This document shows, one piece after another, positions 60,980 through 64,000 of a DNA stretch of 64,000 bases. The stretch is from positions 62,001 through 126,000 of the forward strand of contig NZ_JABMKZ010000011.1 of the NCBI RefSeq assembly GCF_013204855.1. The letters are read 5' to 3'. Position 1 is the stretch's first letter. Every line of letters starts with the position of its first letter. The position numbers and the translations under genes were made by a program. The notes beneath the pieces are model-generated. The model ran no database searches and was not told the origin of the DNA. It saw nothing but the letters and a program-made list of their open reading frames with translations. This DNA is from Paenibacillus alba (lineage in GTDB: Bacteria; Bacillota; Bacilli; Paenibacillales; NBRC-103111).

Positions 60980-61706
60980 AGGTTTGTTCGCCTACCTCTC
61001 TACTCGCTGCTTTAGCCGGTTTACCCACACCATTCTTCTTGATCGTTCCAATGGAACTGAGGACTGGTAAACCAATAACATGTTCAGCTTCTTTTTCAGA
61101 GCGGATGGTATCATTGATATTTTCTAGGAAGAAGAAAACACCAATAGCTGCCATAGCGGAGAGAATGAAGCTCACGGCTAGGTTGATGACCATACTTGAA
61201 TTTACAGGGAGCGGCTTCACCTTCGGATCGGAGGAAGAAAGAACTTTGACATTGTTCATGTTCATTAGGCCTGGAATTTCGGTTATGAACGTGTCAGCAA
61301 GCGCGTTGGTAATCAGCACCGCTTTATCATAGCTCTTGTCTTCCAACTCAATTTTGATAATCTGTGTCTTGTCGGTTGAGCTCACTTTGAGATTCTTCAG
61401 CAGCTGCTTCTGCGTCAGATTGAATTCAGGGTGACTCTGCAGCAACAAGTTAATCGTGTGATCCGATTTAATAATTTCCTTGTAGCTCTCGATCAGGTTT
61501 ATGTTCTTTGTTACCTCGTTTAGATCCATTGCCTCTTCACTCTTGATCATACTGCTTACCAAAACTTGCGTATTGGCCTTATACACCGGCTCCACGAAAG
61601 TTTTGCTGACGTAGAAGGTTGTCAGGCAGGAGAGAAGAACGAACAAGCCAATCATCCACAGCTTTTTGCGAATGAGCATAAAGTAATCCAGAAGCGATTT
61701 CTCCAT
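60963..61706 (-). CDS. Wzz/CapA-type chain length regulator and kinase activator
   Basis: The 247-residue protein has two membrane helices (about 16-36 and 172-194) around an extracytoplasmic domain with the proline-rich KVKPLPVNSS before the second helix, and a cytoplasmic C terminus (EKEAEHVIGLPVLSSIGTIKKNG). It is the first gene of the polymer operon and overlaps the kinase gene by 17 bp. It controls chain length and activates the BY-kinase. Confidence 0.9.
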   Translation of the reverse strand: MEKSLLDYFMLIRKKLWMIGLFVLLSCLTTFYVSKTFVEPVYKANTQVLVSSMIKSEEAMDLNEVTKNINLIESYKEIIKSDHTINLLLQSHPEFNLTQKQLLKNLKVSSTDKTQIIKIELEDKSYDKAVLITNALADTFITEIPGLMNMNNVKVLSSSDPKVKPLPVNSSMVINLAVSFILSAMAAIGVFFFLENINDTIRSEKEAEHVIGLPVLSSIGTIKKNGVGKPAKAASREVGEQTYATVK

Positions 61707-61763
61707 GACACCCTCCCGAAAAAAAGATTTTAAATCCCAAGAAACATCATTGATTTTCCAACT

Positions 61764-61800
61764 ATTCTAAGCTATTATTACTGTAATGAAAGCGTTTCAT
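61764..61800 (-). promoter_or_regulatory. Candidate promoter of the exopolysaccharide operon with palindrome
   Basis: CTTTCA (61792-61787) and TAGAAT (61769-61764) are 17 bp apart. A perfect 15-bp palindrome, ATGAAA-CGC-TTTCAT read on the minus strand (61800-61786), covers the -35. It resembles a CcpA site but the centre is one base short. The rest of the 384-bp space 61707-62090 shows no supported gene. Confidence 0.45.
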
Positions 61801-62090
61801 TTGATTTACCCCCACGATCGAACAGACATTCAATCACTCCTTTATTCAGAGCATTCTTCAATCTCTTTCGACAGTATTAGCAGGTTAACATCCCAGAATT
61901 CGTATGGTGTCAGAAGGAAGAAAGAATGCCGCTTTTTGTCATTTATTTGGTTGTATATCAAGCTTATATGAATTCTCAGAATTATGATATTACTCAATAT
62001 TGTGATTTTTGGGTCTATTTGGTATATGCACTATTGGCTATATGTAAGAAAGCAATGGTATACTTTCGGACCAGACGAGCTTCGGTTTGG

Positions 62091-62711
62091 TTATTGAAAA
62101 CTGCTGACTAATCCCTTAGATTGTGCTAACAAAGCCGCTTGGGTACGGTCATTTACACTTAATTTATTAAGAATTTGACTGACATGCTTCTTCACCGTAA
62201 ACTCCGTAACCATCAACTTCTTGGCCATCCCTTGATTCGACAACCCTTCCCCAAGCCCAATCAATACTTCCCGCTCTTTGGGGGTTAGCTTGCTGAAGCT
62301 GTCTTCATCCTCTTTCTTGAACAACATCTCCATCAGACCCGGATCATAGTATTTCTTGCCTTTGAAAATCAACTTAATGGCTAACAGCAGCTCTTCCGGC
62401 AATGCTTCTTTCAGCACATATCCGTCCGCTCCAGCAGCTTCCGCTTTCCTGACATCCTGCTCCATGGTCGATGAAGTTAGAATAATACTGCGGCAGGACG
62501 ACTCGCGAATCTGTTCCACCACTTCGATCCCGGAACGATTGCCTAGTTTAAGATCCACGATGGCTAAATCGGGCTTTGTTTTATGAATTAACTCCATAGC
62601 TTGTTCAACCGTCTCTGCTTCGCCTGTCACTTCCACATTCGCTTCCAGCTTTAATACGGCCGATAAACCTTTACGCACTAAAGGGTGATCATCTACGATT
62701 ATGACTTTCAC
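62091..62711 (-). CDS. NarL/FixJ family response regulator
   Basis: The 206-residue protein has a receiver domain (VIIVDDHPLVRKG, phosphoacceptor Asp in LAIVDLKLG, Lys in GYVLKEA) and a LuxR helix-turn-helix (LTPKEREVLIGLGEGLSNQGMAKKLMVTEFTVKKHVSQIL). The start is GTG after CAGGTG. It is paired with the histidine kinase upstream and precedes the polymer operon, so it is its likely regulator, similar in style to DegU. Confidence 0.93.
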   Translation of the reverse strand: MKVIIVDDHPLVRKGLSAVLKLEANVEVTGEAETVEQAMELIHKTKPDLAIVDLKLGNRSGIEVVEQIRESSCRSIILTSSTMEQDVRKAEAAGADGYVLKEALPEELLLAIKLIFKGKKYYDPGLMEMLFKKEDEDSFSKLTPKEREVLIGLGEGLSNQGMAKKLMVTEFTVKKHVSQILNKLSVNDRTQAALLAQSKGLVSSFQ

Positions 62712-62750
62712 AGTAACACCTGCTTTCGTTAGAATGGGGTTTTACTTTGT

Positions 62751-63992
62751 CTAGCCCATCGCTTGAAGTTCATCCGGTACTTTCTGTTCTTGCTGTTGTA
62801 TGGGTAGTGCCACTTGGATATGCGTGCCCTTCCCTTCATTGCTGGTGATGTCAATCGTTCCACCCAATGAATGGACGAGCAGCTTCATGTTATTGACACC
62901 GAGTCCGGATGACATCGGATCTGCTAACCGTTCAGTTACAGAGAATCCACGTCCATTATCCAAAACAGATAAATGAATCTCACTCATTTTAATACTCAAT
63001 TCCACATAGATTTGCGTACTGCTGCCATGACGAATGGCGTTTCCTGTTGCTTCGGAGATGATGCGGAACAACGCCTTTTGATAATTAAGAGGTAAACCAT
63101 GATCGTCACCGGTTACTTTAAAATTCACTTTGACCGCATGGAGCTTGGACAAGCTGTCCAAATGGGATTTGACGGTCGTAATCCAGAAATCGCCGCCATT
63201 TTTCCGTGAGCTTAGACTATAAATCGTTGAGCGAAGCTCTTGCGATGCGGCCACCGACGATTCTTGAATCACTTGCAATTGTTCCTTAATCTGATCTGTC
63301 GAAATATCATCCCATTTGCGGTTCAGGGAATGTACAGCATAGACGATACCGAACATGTACTGAGAGACGCTGTCATGCATCTCATCGGCAATCCGATTCT
63401 GCTCCTCAATAATCATTAATTGGTTCTCTATTCGCTCCAACTGGTGTCTTTCCAAGATCACCGCACAGAGCTCTGACAGAAAATACAACTGCTTAACGAA
63501 CCAATGCCTTCCTTCTTCATAACTTGAACGCTCAATCTTCACCCCCATGACACCCCAGAACCGGGTCGACGACTTGATCGGAATAACCAGAAACTCGCCA
63601 TGTTCAGGCAGTGTCATCACCATGCAGCTATCCAACTGTCTTAACTCTGTGACATTGCTTTCGATGGCTGCACTGAGCGACGCTTCGACGCCTGCTTGGG
63701 TTACACCTTGCGTAATAATTCGCTCATCCCGCTCATGTCCATTCACATCCCAGAAAAATGACATCCTCAATCGCGTTAGTTTAAGAGCAAATTCAGCGAA
63801 AATAATTTTCAGGTTCTCCGATTCGCTGTGCGTAGCAGCTTCTACAATTTGGTAGAGAGATTTCATGTGCTCCATCGTTTCCGTCGTACGCGTATTGGCA
63901 ATTTCCAGTCTGGTTTTCACACCGACGAGTAATTGGATGGATAAGGTCATAAACAATAGGACCAGATAGAAATGATTATCACTAATCAACAT
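62751..63992 (-). CDS. HisKA_3-type sensor histidine kinase (possibly cut at the window edge)
   Basis: From the only ATG in view (63992) the protein has 413 residues: a membrane helix at about 8-25, a GAF-like domain (about 45-180), a dimerisation domain with the phosphoacceptor His in ADEMHDSVSQYMFG and a HATPase domain (AIRHGSSTQIYVEL, VLDNGRGF, GLGVNNMK). The frame is still open up to base 64000, and a lone membrane helix at the very start suggests more helices may be encoded upstream. It pairs with the LuxR-type regulator 40 bp downstream. Confidence 0.88.
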   Translation of the reverse strand: MLISDNHFYLVLLFMTLSIQLLVGVKTRLEIANTRTTETMEHMKSLYQIVEAATHSESENLKIIFAEFALKLTRLRMSFFWDVNGHERDERIITQGVTQAGVEASLSAAIESNVTELRQLDSCMVMTLPEHGEFLVIPIKSSTRFWGVMGVKIERSSYEEGRHWFVKQLYFLSELCAVILERHQLERIENQLMIIEEQNRIADEMHDSVSQYMFGIVYAVHSLNRKWDDISTDQIKEQLQVIQESSVAASQELRSTIYSLSSRKNGGDFWITTVKSHLDSLSKLHAVKVNFKVTGDDHGLPLNYQKALFRIISEATGNAIRHGSSTQIYVELSIKMSEIHLSVLDNGRGFSVTERLADPMSSGLGVNNMKLLVHSLGGTIDITSNEGKGTHIQVALPIQQQEQKVPDELQAMG

Positions 63993-64000
63993 ATGACCTA

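Noticed and set aside
61786-61800. CcpA cre site
   Set aside because: The centre has three bases (CGC) where the consensus requires four, so the half-sites are out of register.
61926-62111. Plus-strand frame with hydrophobic translation before the response regulator
   Set aside because: It overlaps the end of the regulator gene, has no ribosome site and reflects AT-rich sequence.

Overview
The window looks like the chromosome of a Gram-positive, low-to-medium GC, spore-former-type Bacilli, most likely Paenibacillus or a close relative. This is an inference from very strong AGGAGG ribosome binding sites, a T-box leader on thrS, a TelA/XpaC pair, a sporulation-kinase-like histidine kinase, large secreted glycan hydrolases (GH87-like, GH26) and a Wzy-type exopolysaccharide locus. 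No rRNA, tRNA, phage, transposase or CRISPR array was found.

Layout. 1-5.7 kb: carbohydrate region with a response regulator cut by the window edge, a GHL10-like hydrolase and a six-domain secreted GH87-type alpha-1,3-glucanase. 5.9-6.7 kb: an orphan nicotianamine-synthase-like gene. 6.9-15.9 kb: a sulfonate-type sulfur locus. Its ABC transporter is split between two operons: the binding protein lies with one FAD oxidoreductase/ferredoxin pair, the permeases and ATPase with a second, paralogous pair. Both operons begin with a similar TTGACG promoter and a leader carrying the same small hairpin fused to a terminator, so they are probably co-regulated; a MarR gene lies between them. 16-23.1 kb: scattered metabolic and stress genes (TIM-barrel isomerase, GNAT, ArsR plus oxidoreductase, azoreductase, thrS with T-box). 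23.3-29.7 kb: two methyltransferases facing a complete STM4011-STM4015-type operon (two radical SAM proteins, an alkaline-phosphatase-superfamily hydrolase, an ATP-grasp-like protein, a leucine-rich-repeat protein), a conserved cluster of unknown function and the best candidate for an undescribed system. 29.9-40.6 kb: PAS histidine kinase, a candidate structured RNA before a 62-residue protein, TetR/YnfA, a diguanylate cyclase, a ferritin-like protein with three ExxH motifs, rpiA, a divergent RidA/MocR pair, and TelA/XpaC.

41.2-64 kb: one long minus-strand exopolysaccharide locus. A histidine kinase and LuxR-type regulator precede Wzz, a BY-kinase without the tyrosine tail, galU, a priming sugar-phosphate transferase, six further glycosyltransferases (one GT26), two Wzy-like polymerases, a Wzx flippase, ugd and manC, then two secreted glycan hydrolases. 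The predicted precursors are UDP-glucose, UDP-glucuronate and GDP-mannose, and the GH26 enzyme could trim a mannose-containing product.

The spaces between genes hold at least three families of short palindromic repeats. One is a composite element of about 200 bp present twice, about 21 kb apart, in opposite orientation and with the same 51/60/51 internal spacing.
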